From NCBI GenBank assembly GCA_963787345.1, contig CAWBCW010000036.1, positions 62,001 to 126,000 on the forward strand: a stretch of 64,000 nt of DNA, read 5' to 3'. Positions 8,840-18,267 of this stretch are shown here, piece by piece. The notes under the pieces are model-generated. The model was given only the letters and a program-made list of their open reading frames with translations. It ran no database searches and was not told the DNA's origin. This stretch comes from Bacillus_BD sp963787345. GTDB taxonomy: Bacteria; Bacillota; Bacilli; Bacillales; Cytobacillaceae. Positions within the stretch are counted from its first letter, which is position 1. Each line of letters starts with the position of its first letter. The translations under genes were made by a program, and so were the position numbers.

Positions 8840-11800
8840 ATGTCATTATTTACAAAATGGGCTTTCAGCAATAAAGCCGCAGTCGCTTTAATGACGGTGT
8901 TAGTTCTAGTCATTGGGATTGTTAGCTATTTTAGACTTCCAATGGAGTTTTTACCTAGTGCGGATAATCCGCAAGTTACTATTATTTCAATGGGTCAAGG
9001 AACAGACTCAAAAACAATGGAAACAGAGGTTACGGAACCGATTGAAAGAGCTGTTGCAGGGGTAAATGGCAAAACAACGATTACCTCCACCACAGGAGAT
9101 GGATTTTCAAAAGTAGATTTATTCTTTGAAGCCGGTTCCGATATGAAACAAGCAAAATTAGATGTACAAGAGGCAATAAACAGCATTGCTTTGCCGCAAT
9201 TTATTTCAAAACCAACCATTTCTCAACTCAATACCTCTATGATTCCAATCGTAAACATTGCGATAACCTTCTCAGATGGATTAACAAAGGACAACATCGA
9301 ATTTACTAGGGAAACACTTAAGCCTCTATATGAAGATATCGAGGGCGTAGCGAATGTTGATGTATACGGGGCAACAGATTCTGTCGTAACTGTAAAAATT
9401 GATAATGATCAATTGGCAGAAAAAGCAGTACCCCTTCAAGCCGTTATGGGTGTATTACAGGGGCAAAATACAGCTTTAGCGATTGGTGAACAAGTCATTG
9501 ATGGCAAGACGAGTAATATTAAAGTAATCGGAAACTTAGCGAGCATTGACGCATTAAAGTCCCTTACTGTTGCTCCGGAAGTAAGTCTTGGCGATATCGC
9601 AACGATCGAAGAAGCGAATGATGCCAATTTTATTAGTCGTTATAACGGAAAAGAAAGCTTAGACATCAACATTACGAAAGACAGTAACTCAAACACTGTC
9701 ACCGTGAGTAAAGAAGTAGCAAAACTGATGGAGGAAATAAATAAAAAATACGATCAACAAGAATCGACGATCTATGTTTCTTCAGCTGATTTAGTTGAAA
9801 CATCCGTCCATACGATGATTAAAGAAGTTCTTCTTGGTGCCTTCTTTGCCACGATCGTCATCATGCTATTTTTACGAAATATTCGTTCTACCTTTATTAC
9901 GATTCTTTCGATTCCGCTTTCACTATGCTTAACCTTATTCTTATTATCGGTCTCAGGTGTAACCTTAAATATTTTAACACTTGGCGGAGTGGCTGTTGCT
10001 GTCGGACGATTGGTCGATGACTCGATTGTCGTAATTGAAAACATCTTCCGAAAAATGCAAACAGAGAAATTTTCAGTTGGAATGGTCATTGATGCGACAA
10101 AGCAAGTAGGTGTTGCAATTACAGCTTCAACATTAGTAACAGTTGCTGTCTTTTTACCAATGAGTTTATTAAATGGTGGCTTACAAGAGTTTCTGTTGCC
10201 ATTTGCCTTAACGGTTACTTACTCATTGCTCGCCTCTCTGCTTGTGGCCTTAACACTTGTTCCAGTTATGAGTGCAGGCTTACTGAAAAACACAAAACTG
10301 AGAGAGCGTAAGCCAGCAGTACGTTTTCCAAAAATGGTGACATGGTCTTTAAATCATAAATGGATTGTCTTTACGATTTCGATTCTTCTTTTAATTGGAT
10401 CGGTCGCAACTTATTTTGCCATTCCAAAGGGTGCTGTAGACAACTCATCTGCCGACTACGTAGTGGCTACCCTTAGTTATCCAAACGAAACACCAATTGA
10501 AAAGGTTAGAGAAAAGGCCTTTGAACTTGAAACATCCATTAGTAATATAGATGAAGTAGATTACTTATTCACACAGGTCGGATCCCCTTCTGAGGCAGCA
10601 CAGTATGGTTCGATTAGGCCAGCAACTGAAGCAACCTTTAGCATTTTTTTAAACAACAAGGAAGACACAGATAAAGTCATTAAGGAATTAGAAAAGGAAA
10701 AAGATGAATACACTGATGCTACATTCGAAGTCATAGCGGCCTCGTTTATTATGATGGGATCTGGTGGTACAAATATTACGATCGACGTGATGGGAGAAAA
10801 CCTTCCTGACCTTGAAGAAACAGCCACTGCGATTAAAGAAAAAGTAGAAGATATTGAGGGTGTTGAGGAGGTTACAACAAACCAGGATGAAAAGAAAACT
10901 GTCTATTCTTTAGTCGTTGATCCGACAAAAGGGAATACCGAACAAGTCGCACAGCAATTAGGGGTGATGTTAAACAATACACCAATCGGCACCATGAACT
11001 TAGATGATCGCCAAACTCTTGTTATTTTGGAACCTGTACTTGATACAAAAACACCAGAGGATTTAAAGAATATCCCGATCATGACAAGTACAGGATTGGT
11101 CCCTGTATCACAGCTAGCGACTTTAGAAAAAGAGGAAACGACGACAACTCAATTCCATAAAGATGGTGAACCGTATCTACAAGTAACAGCCTCTGTTGAT
11201 CCAACTAAGCTATCGGAAATCGCAAAAAAGATCCATCAAGAAATATTTGGCGATACATCAGGTACTGGCGGCATTAATATTCCTGAAAATGTAGAAGTGG
11301 CCATCGGAGGAGCAAGTGCCCAACAAGCAGAAGACTTTACCGATCTATTCTTAATCATGCTCGCCTCAATTGGGATTGTATTCTTAATCATGGTCATTAC
11401 GTTTAAATCCATTAAAGCTCCAATTGCGATTCTTTGCTCTCTTCCGCTTGCAGCGATTGGCGCCATTTTAGGAATCGTCATAAGTGGAATTTCCGTAGAT
11501 ATTACAGCCCTTCTTGGTGCACTAATGCTAATCGGAATCGTCGTCACCAATGCAATCGTTCTGTTAGATCGTGTCAGACAGAACGAACAAAAAATGATCA
11601 TTCGCGATGCAATCGTTGAGGCGACAACAACAAGAATGAGACCGATTCTTATGACAGCTATTGCAACGATCTGTGCCATGTTGCCGTTATTATTTAAACA
11701 AGCCGAAGCCGGAAGCCTCGTTTCACAAAGCTTAGCGATCGTCGTAATTGGCGGACTGGCCATGGCCACATTATTAACGTTAATTGTAATCCCTTGTGCA

Positions 11801-11875
11801 TATGAGTTGTTGTATTTTAGAAAATCTAAGAAACAACGAGTGGCTGGGAGAGTTACTGAAGATATTACTATGTAA
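8840..11875 (+). CDS. RND-family efflux transporter (AcrB/HAE-like)
   Basis: A 1011-residue RND transporter, expected to export drugs or lipophilic compounds using proton motive force. It has the twofold repeat: one membrane helix, a large extracellular loop (about 35-320), six helices, then the same again. The proton-relay acids are seen in TM4 (GRLVDDSIVVIENIF). The ATG at 8840 is chosen because of AAAGGAG at 8825-8831; an in-frame TTG at 8816 has no site. No membrane-fusion or outer-membrane partner is encoded beside it, as usual for Gram-positive RND pumps. It is a paralogue of the pump at 44.8-47.9 kb, but less like SwrC, and has no linked regulator. Confidence 0.93.
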   Translation: MSLFTKWAFSNKAAVALMTVLVLVIGIVSYFRLPMEFLPSADNPQVTIISMGQGTDSKTMETEVTEPIERAVAGVNGKTTITSTTGDGFSKVDLFFEAGSDMKQAKLDVQEAINSIALPQFISKPTISQLNTSMIPIVNIAITFSDGLTKDNIEFTRETLKPLYEDIEGVANVDVYGATDSVVTVKIDNDQLAEKAVPLQAVMGVLQGQNTALAIGEQVIDGKTSNIKVIGNLASIDALKSLTVAPEVSLGDIATIEEANDANFISRYNGKESLDINITKDSNSNTVTVSKEVAKLMEEINKKYDQQESTIYVSSADLVETSVHTMIKEVLLGAFFATIVIMLFLRNIRSTFITILSIPLSLCLTLFLLSVSGVTLNILTLGGVAVAVGRLVDDSIVVIENIFRKMQTEKFSVGMVIDATKQVGVAITASTLVTVAVFLPMSLLNGGLQEFLLPFALTVTYSLLASLLVALTLVPVMSAGLLKNTKLRERKPAVRFPKMVTWSLNHKWIVFTISILLLIGSVATYFAIPKGAVDNSSADYVVATLSYPNETPIEKVREKAFELETSISNIDEVDYLFTQVGSPSEAAQYGSIRPATEATFSIFLNNKEDTDKVIKELEKEKDEYTDATFEVIAASFIMMGSGGTNITIDVMGENLPDLEETATAIKEKVEDIEGVEEVTTNQDEKKTVYSLVVDPTKGNTEQVAQQLGVMLNNTPIGTMNLDDRQTLVILEPVLDTKTPEDLKNIPIMTSTGLVPVSQLATLEKEETTTTQFHKDGEPYLQVTASVDPTKLSEIAKKIHQEIFGDTSGTGGINIPENVEVAIGGASAQQAEDFTDLFLIMLASIGIVFLIMVITFKSIKAPIAILCSLPLAAIGAILGIVISGISVDITALLGALMLIGIVVTNAIVLLDRVRQNEQKMIIRDAIVEATTTRMRPILMTAIATICAMLPLLFKQAEAGSLVSQSLAIVVIGGLAMATLLTLIVIPCAYELLYFRKSKKQRVAGRVTEDITM

Positions 11876-11883
11876 GTTGTGAA

Positions 11884-11910
11884 AAACGGGCTTTTATGGC
11901 CCGTTTTTTT
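11884..11910 (+). terminator. Terminator of the first RND gene
   Basis: AAACGGGC (11884-11891) pairs with GCCCGTTT (11899-11906), then further T residues. Strong intrinsic terminator. Confidence 0.9.
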
Positions 11911-11966
11911 GCTTTAAAAATATACGGCTGTTATTATTGCAGTACTACTTTTCAGGAGTGTATTTC

Positions 11967-12569
11967 ATGAAACCAATGCCATCTGATTTTTTTCAAAAAC
12001 CAACAATCGAACTTGCAAAAGAACTTCTTGGCTGCTTGCTTGTAAAAGAAACGGAAGAAGGAATTGCAGCAGGTTATATCGTTGAAACGGAAGCTTATAT
12101 GGGACCCGAAGACCGTGCAGCGCATAGTTTTAACAACCGAAGGACAAAACGAACAGAGATTATGTTTGGTGAACCTGGCCTTGTTTATACCTATCAAATG
12201 CACACCCATACCTTAGTTAATGTCGTAAGTGGCCCTATTGAAACTCCGCATGCCGTTCTTATTCGTGCAATTGAACCAAAAGCAGGTCTTGAATTAATGC
12301 ATAAGCGTCGTGACATGAAAGATCTTAAAAACTTAACAAATGGTCCTGGAAAGCTTACAAAAGCTCTTGGGATTACAATGGAAGACTACGGACATCCCTT
12401 TACAGAGCCGCCTCTATACATTTCCCCGGGTATTACACCTACTGATATATCAGTTAGTCCCCGGATTGGAATTGAAAATACCGGTGAGGCAAAAGATTAT
12501 CCATGGCGCTTTTTTATTACAGGGAACCCCTATGTCTCACGGTTCCGGAAAAAGAAAGCGACAAAATAA
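11967..12569 (+). CDS. 3-methyladenine DNA glycosylase (AAG/MPG family)
   Basis: A 200-residue alkyladenine glycosylase of the MPG type, which removes alkylated or deaminated purines in base-excision repair. Family landmarks are LAKELLGCLLV, the catalytic-glutamate segment VETEAYMGPEDRAAHS, and NGPGKLTKALGI. Length matches B. subtilis YxlJ/Aag. The ATG at 11967 follows CAGGAGTG; a longer frame at 11937 has no site. It is a single-gene unit, convergent with the LacI-type gene, with an inverted repeat between the two. Confidence 0.93.
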   Translation: MKPMPSDFFQKPTIELAKELLGCLLVKETEEGIAAGYIVETEAYMGPEDRAAHSFNNRRTKRTEIMFGEPGLVYTYQMHTHTLVNVVSGPIETPHAVLIRAIEPKAGLELMHKRRDMKDLKNLTNGPGKLTKALGITMEDYGHPFTEPPLYISPGITPTDISVSPRIGIENTGEAKDYPWRFFITGNPYVSRFRKKKATK

Positions 12570-12571
12570 TA

Positions 12572-12615
12572 AAGCCTTTAGAAAAACGAAGGAAATCCCC
12601 TTCTTCTAAAGGCTT
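12572..12615. terminator. Bidirectional terminator between glycosylase and kdgR
   Basis: AAGCCTTTAGAA (12572-12583) and TTCTAAAGGCTT (12604-12615) are perfect inverted repeats, with a second short stem between them (GAAGG/CCTTC). It separates two convergent genes; the T-rich stretch is better on the reverse strand. Confidence 0.65.
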
Positions 12616-12627
12616 ATCGCTCAGGCT

Positions 12628-13647
12628 TTAACAAGATTCTCTTTTCTTTAGTTCAGGTGAAAAGCGATACACAACAGGAACCTTTGAATGTTTACTTTCT
12701 ATATAGTCGAGAATAATATTAGCAGCTTTTAATCCCATTTCATTAACCGGCTGAGCAATCGTTGTTAAGGAAGGCTGATAAATATCTGCATATGATACAT
12801 CATCGATCCCGATGATCGCTACCTCCTCTGGGATAGCTATTTTTTTCTGTTTTAAAAATCCAAGTACTTCTTTTAAAACAAGGTCATTTCCAGCAATGAT
12901 TCCGTTCGGTTTTATATCAGACTGAAATAGTCTCTCTAAATCAATCTGTAATTCTGCAAGAGTATTCGAACATAATAGTTCAGGGTAATCGATCTTGTGA
13001 TTCTCTTTAAAAAAGGATAATGCCTTTCTATATCCTGCTATACGTTCAACCCGTGGCGAAATATTCACGTCAGTTGGCAATGTAACCATAGCAATACGAT
13101 CTCTACCATCATCTATCATCGTAGATACAGCTAAAAAAGCGGCAGCTTCATTATCTAGAAGAACCGTATCAGCAAAAATCCCTTCAATCTTTCGGTCCAC
13201 AAACACAACAGGAATCCGATCCTTTATTAAACGGTTATACTCTGAATGGTTCGAGCCGGTTGGAAAAATAATTAAACCGTCTACATTCCTTCCTGCAAGC
13301 AACTGAATATACCCTACTTCCTTCTTAGGATCATCATCGGCATTACAAATAATTACTTGAATACCTTTTTCTTGTAAAACTTGTTCAATCACTCGAATAA
13401 TTTCCGTAGATAAAACATGGCGAATATTAGCAACAATGATTCCAACCATCTTTGTTTTTTTCCTTTTTAGATTGCTGGCAAAGTGATTAGGTTGGAAATC
13501 CAACTCCTCAATAACCCGTTCAATTTTTTCCTTTGTAGTTTGGCTCATATACTTATATCTTTTATTTAAATATTGGGAAACAGTACTTTTTGATACACCA
13601 GCTGCTTTAGCCACATCATCAATTGTAACCGCTTTATTTTCTTTCAT
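12628..13647 (-). CDS. kdgR: LacI-family regulator, KdgR-like
   Basis: A 339-residue LacI/GalR repressor. The N-terminal HTH (VTIDDVAKAAGVSKSTVSQYLNKR broken at about residue 27, followed by hinge helix) is canonical, and a periplasmic-binding-protein-like effector domain fills residues 60-335. It is divergent from kdgK and the TRAP genes, and two near-identical TAAACCGGTTTA palindromes lie in between. The symbol is given because sequence and context resemble KdgR of B. subtilis, which controls 2-keto-3-deoxygluconate use; the true effector is inferred. The ATG at 13647 has GGTGG eight bases before it. A diverged repeat occupies its leader. Confidence 0.87.
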   Translation of the reverse strand: MKENKAVTIDDVAKAAGVSKSTVSQYLNKRYKYMSQTTKEKIERVIEELDFQPNHFASNLKRKKTKMVGIIVANIRHVLSTEIIRVIEQVLQEKGIQVIICNADDDPKKEVGYIQLLAGRNVDGLIIFPTGSNHSEYNRLIKDRIPVVFVDRKIEGIFADTVLLDNEAAAFLAVSTMIDDGRDRIAMVTLPTDVNISPRVERIAGYRKALSFFKENHKIDYPELLCSNTLAELQIDLERLFQSDIKPNGIIAGNDLVLKEVLGFLKQKKIAIPEEVAIIGIDDVSYADIYQPSLTTIAQPVNEMGLKAANIILDYIESKHSKVPVVYRFSPELKKRESC

Positions 13648-13706
13648 AAACCACCAACACCCCCAAAACACTCCTCAATATAGCTGTATGAATAGGAGAT
13701 CCCTGT

Positions 13707-13967
13707 ATCAAATTCGCCTTGGCATATTTGCGCCCAGACTTTATCGCTCTTCAGAACATCACGTCCTGTCTGTCGTAGAGCTCGCGAAGGTATTCTTTCC
13801 CTTGAAAATCACACGTCTCCACCGGAGGCTTTAACTGCATTCAACCGGGGCTTGCCCCCACTGAATAGTTAAAAAGCTTTGCATTCATCTCACCACTTAT
13901 AGAAGTGAGAGACTTCTATATCTGCCGCAAGCTTTCGGTACAAAACATTTGCTGAATGAAGTTAAAT
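13707..13967. repeat. Intergenic repeat, copy 1 (kdgR leader)
   Basis: About 260 bases that match, with divergence, a second copy at 34186-34376. Shared blocks are ATCAAATTCGCC near the left end, GAGGCTTTAACTGCATTCA in the middle (13827-13845) and TGAATGAAGTTAAA at the right end (13953-13966). The middle and right blocks are inverted repeats of each other and would enclose a structured stem with inner hairpins (for example TCTCAC/GTGAGA at about 13889-13914). It lies between a candidate operator and the kdgR start. No protein frame is convincing. Confidence 0.7.
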
Positions 13968-14018
13968 CATTGACTTTATTATAAAGCCAATAGTACAAGA
14001 TAACAATAACACAATAGA

Positions 14019-14030
14019 TAAAACGGTTTA
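14019..14030. promoter_or_regulatory. LacI-type operator, kdgR-proximal
   Basis: TAAAACGGTTTA differs by one base from the perfect palindrome before kdgK. It lies upstream of kdgR on the far side of the repeat, consistent with autoregulation by KdgR. Confidence 0.6.
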
Positions 14031-14243
14031 GTCAGAGGTATAAATTCCTAATTTTACCTCAGTATAAATAGCCAGAATGGTGTATTCCAAATACTTTAAT
14101 ACATTAGGAATTAATAAGCGGACAAGAAAACACTCTATTTTAGATGTTTCATCATTATTTTAACAAGAAATCCCCTTGTTACTACTATATTAATAGGTAT
14201 CCCTCCAATAAATATAAGAAATTTTCCATCTATTAATTTCCTA

Positions 14244-14272
14244 TTGCTAAACTTCGTGTAAGCGTATACAAT
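14244..14272 (+). promoter_or_regulatory. Promoter of the kdgK-TRAP operon
   Basis: TTGCTA at 14244-14249 and TACAAT at 14267-14272 with a 17-base spacer. The cre-like site overlaps the spacer and -10 box, and the operator begins about five bases after the expected transcription start. Confidence 0.65.
14257..14270. promoter_or_regulatory. CcpA cre site before kdgK
   Basis: TGTAAGCGTATACA fits the consensus TGWAANCGNTNWCA at 13 of 14 positions. Overlap with the promoter predicts catabolite repression of kdgK and the transporter. Confidence 0.65.
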
Positions 14273-14283
14273 AAAATCATTAA

Positions 14284-14295
14284 TAAACCGGTTTA
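14284..14295. promoter_or_regulatory. LacI-type operator, kdgK-proximal
   Basis: TAAACCGGTTTA is a perfect 12-base palindrome with the central CG pair typical of LacI-family operators, placed just downstream of the promoter so that a bound repressor would block transcription. Confidence 0.7.
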
Positions 14296-14338
14296 GTAAC
14301 CTCAGCAGGTTTTAGTATAGAAAGGTGGTAAATATCAA

Positions 14339-15289
14339 ATGGTTGATGTGATTACAATAGGAGACGGAATGATTTCAATGGAACCTACTTCGAAAGGATC
14401 GCTCCGCTTTTCTAATATGTTTGAAAGGAAAGTAGGCGGTGCAGAATTAAACTTTGCCATAGGATGCGCACGTCTAGATTTACAGGTTGGATGGGTTAGC
14501 AGATTAGGCAAAGATGAATTTGGAAGATACATTCTCTCCTACGCTAGAGGAGAAGGCATTGATACATCTATGGTTGAACTAGTAGAGAACTATCCAACTT
14601 CAATCTACTTTCGTGAAATATTTGAAGATGGAACAGGACAATCCTTCTACTATCGAGACCAATCGCCTACTTCTACTATGACGGAAAATGACTTAAACGA
14701 AGAAGATTTTCGGCATGCCAAACTATTACATGTCACAGGTGTCTTTCCTTCCATTTGCAAAAATAATCAAATGATTATTAAAAGAGCGGTACAACTAGCT
14801 AAGCAAAACGGTTTACTAGTTTCATTCGATCCTAATATTCGCCTTAAATTGTGGTCAAAAGAAGAAGCCAAAGAATTTATTCATGATCTTTTACCAGATG
14901 TTGATATTTTACTGACAGGTGAAGATGAAGCAGAAATCATTCTTGGGTCTGATTCATTAGAAAATTATATTAAGCGTTTTCATGACTTTGGAATTTCTAA
15001 AGTTGTTATTAAGCAAGGTTCAGACGGTTCAACCGGTTCGGACGGTACTCAAGTATATAGCATGCCACCGGTGAAGGCTCGTGCTGTTGTCGATACAGTC
15101 GGTGCCGGGGATGGATTTAATGCCGGTTTTATCTCAAGTATTTTAAAAGGGATGCCTTTTAAGAGAGCACTTCATATTGCCAATGCTGTTGGATCACTAG
15201 TAGTAAGCGTAAAAGGTGACAATGAAGGGCTTCCATATTTTGAAGAGGTACAAGCATTTTTAGGTGAAACAGAATTCATTGAACGCTAA
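14339..15289 (+). CDS. kdgK: PfkB-family sugar kinase, 2-keto-3-deoxygluconate kinase
   Basis: A 316-residue ribokinase/PfkB-fold kinase, expected to phosphorylate 2-keto-3-deoxygluconate to KDPG in hexuronate breakdown. The substrate-side GG motif (VGGAELNFAIGCARL, about residue 38) and the C-terminal catalytic motif DTVGAGDGFNAGF (about residue 256, Asp base in GAGD) are intact. Context supports the assignment: a KdgR-like repressor diverges from it and a TRAP transporter follows 35 bases downstream. The KDPG aldolase gene kdgA, normally linked, is not here. Ribosome site AAAGGTGG. Substrate specificity within PfkB kinases is inferred from context and overall resemblance. Confidence 0.85.
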   Translation: MVDVITIGDGMISMEPTSKGSLRFSNMFERKVGGAELNFAIGCARLDLQVGWVSRLGKDEFGRYILSYARGEGIDTSMVELVENYPTSIYFREIFEDGTGQSFYYRDQSPTSTMTENDLNEEDFRHAKLLHVTGVFPSICKNNQMIIKRAVQLAKQNGLLVSFDPNIRLKLWSKEEAKEFIHDLLPDVDILLTGEDEAEIILGSDSLENYIKRFHDFGISKVVIKQGSDGSTGSDGTQVYSMPPVKARAVVDTVGAGDGFNAGFISSILKGMPFKRALHIANAVGSLVVSVKGDNEGLPYFEEVQAFLGETEFIER

Positions 15290-15324
15290 ACTCAAAAACG
15301 GTTACTTTAGGAGGGAAATTAACG

Positions 15325-16338
15325 ATGAATCTTAGAAAACTCATATCTGTTGCAGCTGCCGGAGTATTATCCGTTTCATTGCTGTCAGCATGCGGGAATA
15401 GCGTCGTTGGATCTGAAAATAAAGCGGTTGCATTACATCTCGCATCAAACCATCCGGAAGAACACCCGGTTACTCCATCTTTACGAAATTTTGCAAAACT
15501 AGTAAACGAAAAGTCTGAGCAAACGGTTGATGTAAAAGTTGCGGCTAACGGGCTTTTAGGCGGTGAACGGGATGTCATTGAACTCGTAAAGTCAGGAACA
15601 CTGCAAATGGCTAAAGTGAGTGCCAGTGCTTTAGAAGGATTTGAAAACAGCTATTCCATCTTCTCGCTTCCATATGTATTCCAAAGTGAGGAACACTATT
15701 ACGATGTAATGAAGGACAGCAAAGCGATTGAGGAAATCTTTTCAAAAACAAAGGACCAAGGCTGGTTTGCCATTGGTTGGTACAGCGGTGGACAACGCAG
15801 TATTTATACAGCTGATACGAAGATTGAATCTCTCTCCGATATGAACGGGATGAAAATCCGCGTTCAAGAAAGCCCTACATCTATATCGATGATTAGAGCA
15901 ATGGGCGGGGCACCAACACCAATGACTTTCGGTGAAGTATATACATCCTTACAACAAGGGATCATTGATGGCGCAGAAAATAATGAAATGGGCTTAACTT
16001 CAAATAAACATGGTGAAGTGGCTAAAGCTTACACATATACAGAGCACCAATATGTGCCAGATGTATTAATTATCAGTACAAAGGCATGGGAAAAGCTAAC
16101 AGATGAACAAAAAGAGATAGTGAAAGAAGCGGCAGTCGAATCAGCCGAAACCCATAAAATTACTTGGGCAAAAGCCACAGAAGAAGCTATAAAAGAGGCT
16201 GAAGAAATGGGTGTAACATTCCACACGATTGATAAAACACCATTCATTGATGCTGCAGCACCATTACATGAGAACTTTAAAGCTAAAAACGAGGACTATA
16301 AGCGATACTTTGAAGATATCCAAAGCTATATAAAATAA
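15325..16338 (+). CDS. dctP: TRAP transporter solute-binding lipoprotein (DctP family)
   Basis: A 337-residue extracytoplasmic solute receptor of a TRAP transporter. A lipoprotein signal ends at LLSAC (Cys about 23), so it is tethered to the outer face of the membrane. The central segment MKIRVQESPTSISMIRAMGG contains the conserved Arg that binds the carboxylate of the ligand. In the kdg context the ligand is probably a sugar acid such as a hexuronate or 2-keto-3-deoxygluconate; this is inference. Ribosome site AGGAGGG; second gene of the operon. Confidence 0.92.
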   Translation: MNLRKLISVAAAGVLSVSLLSACGNSVVGSENKAVALHLASNHPEEHPVTPSLRNFAKLVNEKSEQTVDVKVAANGLLGGERDVIELVKSGTLQMAKVSASALEGFENSYSIFSLPYVFQSEEHYYDVMKDSKAIEEIFSKTKDQGWFAIGWYSGGQRSIYTADTKIESLSDMNGMKIRVQESPTSISMIRAMGGAPTPMTFGEVYTSLQQGIIDGAENNEMGLTSNKHGEVAKAYTYTEHQYVPDVLIISTKAWEKLTDEQKEIVKEAAVESAETHKITWAKATEEAIKEAEEMGVTFHTIDKTPFIDAAAPLHENFKAKNEDYKRYFEDIQSYIK

Positions 16339-16378
16339 GTCTTTTGTTAAGAACGAAAGAAAGAGAGGGGTTATTTCA

Positions 16379-16849
16379 ATGAAGAAGTTTATCGATAGAA
16401 TAACAGAAGTTCTAACGGGCTCATTATTGGCATTCATGGTTCTCGTTGCAATCTGGCAAGTGTTTACCCGATTTGTCTTACAGAACCCTAGTACGGTAAC
16501 AGAAGAAATGCTTCGGTATGGCCTCATTTGGTTAACGATGATTGGCGGAGCTTATGTTTACGGTAAAAACCAGCATCTTGCTATTATATTTATTGCCCGT
16601 AAGCTTCCTGAAAAGTTTCAACCTGCGATCGCTCTATTTGTTGAAGCAAGCGTAATGGTTTTTGCCATTGTCATGTTAATCATTGGCGGAATGAACACTG
16701 TACAAAATGCGGCAGGACAAGTGTCTGCAGCGTTACAAATGCCTATGCAATTTTACTATTTAGGTCTTCCAGTAGGTGGCGTACTGTTCCTTCTCTATTC
16801 CGCTTTTAACCTTGCCGAATTAACAAAGAAAAATAAACAGACACAATAA
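16379..16849 (+). CDS. dctQ: TRAP transporter small membrane subunit (DctQ family)
   Basis: A 156-residue protein with four membrane helices and the family stretch WQVFTRFVLQNPSTVTEEMLRYGLIW cut here to its hallmark VTEE and LIWLTMIGGAY. It pairs with the large subunit in the membrane complex. It starts 40 bases after the receptor gene with an AGAGAGGGG site and ends 50 bases before the large subunit gene. Confidence 0.92.
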   Translation: MKKFIDRITEVLTGSLLAFMVLVAIWQVFTRFVLQNPSTVTEEMLRYGLIWLTMIGGAYVYGKNQHLAIIFIARKLPEKFQPAIALFVEASVMVFAIVMLIIGGMNTVQNAAGQVSAALQMPMQFYYLGLPVGGVLFLLYSAFNLAELTKKNKQTQ

Positions 16850-16899
16850 ACAAAGTGACTGTAATCAACTTGTGAGATTACAGAAAAAAAGGAGTGACC

Positions 16900-18198
16900 A
16901 TGATGGCCGTTCAATCTGGTATTGTATTATTAATCGTCTTTCTTCTATTATTATTCCTAAGAGTACCGATTTCAATCAGTCTCGCCATTGCTTCTATCGC
17001 AACAATTTTAACACAATTACCTTTTGATTTATCTATCTTTGTTGCCGCACAAAAGCTAGTAACAAGTATAGATAACTTTTCACTACTAGCCGTTCCATTC
17101 TTTATTCTTGCCGGAATCCTCATGACAAACGGCGGAATTGCTGAGCGTCTTGTTAATTTCGCTAAAGTGTTAGTTGGAAGAATGCCCGGCTCATTAGCTA
17201 GTACAAATATCGTTGGTAATATGTTATTCGGTTGCATTGCCGGTTCATCTGTTGCATCCGCGATCGCCATCGGCGGCGTTATGGGTCCAATACAAAAAAA
17301 GGAAGGATATGATCCACGTTTTTCAGCAGCGGCCAATATCGCCTCTGCCCCAATGGGATTAATCATTCCTCCGAGCCAATCATTAATCATTTATTCCTTA
17401 GCTAGCGGCGGAACTTCTATTGCTGCCTTGTTTATCGCTGGATATTTACCAGGAATTTTATGGGGTATTCTTTGTATGATCGTAGCCATGATTATTGCGA
17501 AACGTAATAAATATCCTTTAAGTGAAAGAGTCACATTCAAAATTGCTTTTAAAACATTTTTAGATGCGATTCCAAGTTTACTGCTAATTGTCATTGTCAT
17601 CGGCGGGATCCTTGCTGGAATTTTTACTGCTACAGAATCCGCTGCCATTGCAGTTGTATATTCACTCATTCTAGCATTCGCCTATAAAAACGTAAAAATA
17701 AAAGACCTTCCAAGAATTTTAAAAGAATCTGTTATTCTTACGTGTATGATTATGCTTCTTGTCGCAGCCTCCGGGGTGATGTCATGGGTTATGTCTTATA
17801 CAGGAATTCCGCAAATGATCAGTGATGCATTATTGGGAATTTCCTCAAATCCAATAATCATTTTACTGCTCATTAACATTTTCTTACTACTTATCGGAAC
17901 TTGTATAGATATCACACCAGCTATTTTAATTTTTACACCGATTTTCTTGCCAGTCGTTACAGAATTCGGTATGGACCCTATCCATTTTGGGATTATGCTT
18001 GTTATGAACCTTTGTGTCGGTAATATTACGCCACCTGTTGGAAGCGCTCTATTCGCAGGTGCCAGTGTGGCAAAACTAGAATTAGAAAGTGTTATTAAAT
18101 CACTGCTTCCATTCTATGGAGCGATTATTGTAGCACTTCTCCTTGTTACATTTATCCCTGAGATTTCGATGATTCTTCCGAGACTGTTAGGCTTATAA
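16900..18198 (+). CDS. dctM: TRAP transporter large membrane subunit (DctM family)
   Basis: A 432-residue sodium-coupled TRAP permease subunit with about 11-12 helices; motifs such as GGIAERLVNFAKVLVGRMPG and APMGLIIPPSQSLIIY are typical. Start choice lies between ATG at 16900 and 16903; AAAGGAG at 16888-16894 fits either, while an earlier GTG at 16894 overlaps the site. Last gene of the kdgK-dctPQM unit. A 14-base-pair hairpin without a T run lies just behind it. Confidence 0.92.
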   Translation: MMAVQSGIVLLIVFLLLLFLRVPISISLAIASIATILTQLPFDLSIFVAAQKLVTSIDNFSLLAVPFFILAGILMTNGGIAERLVNFAKVLVGRMPGSLASTNIVGNMLFGCIAGSSVASAIAIGGVMGPIQKKEGYDPRFSAAANIASAPMGLIIPPSQSLIIYSLASGGTSIAALFIAGYLPGILWGILCMIVAMIIAKRNKYPLSERVTFKIAFKTFLDAIPSLLLIVIVIGGILAGIFTATESAAIAVVYSLILAFAYKNVKIKDLPRILKESVILTCMIMLLVAASGVMSWVMSYTGIPQMISDALLGISSNPIIILLLINIFLLLIGTCIDITPAILIFTPIFLPVVTEFGMDPIHFGIMLVMNLCVGNITPPVGSALFAGASVAKLELESVIKSLLPFYGAIIVALLLVTFIPEISMILPRLLGL

Positions 18199-18218
18199 CA
18201 AGGACAGGCAATGTTATA

Positions 18219-18267
18219 AGCGTCAAATAGGCAAACGCTGTACTTTCAGACGAGCCTATTTGACGCT
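18219..18267. other. Long perfect hairpin without a U tract
   Basis: AGCGTCAAATAGGC (18219-18232) and GCCTATTTGACGCT (18254-18267) form a perfect 14-base-pair stem with a 21-base loop between the TRAP operon and ilvD. Neither side has a T run, so it is not a standard intrinsic terminator; an mRNA 3' end stabiliser or a protein site are options. Confidence 0.6.

Noticed and set aside
11236..11769. 177-codon reverse frame inside the first RND gene
   Set aside because: Antisense shadow of the membrane-helix coding region, low complexity (Ile, Met, Thr, Ser rich), no ribosome site.
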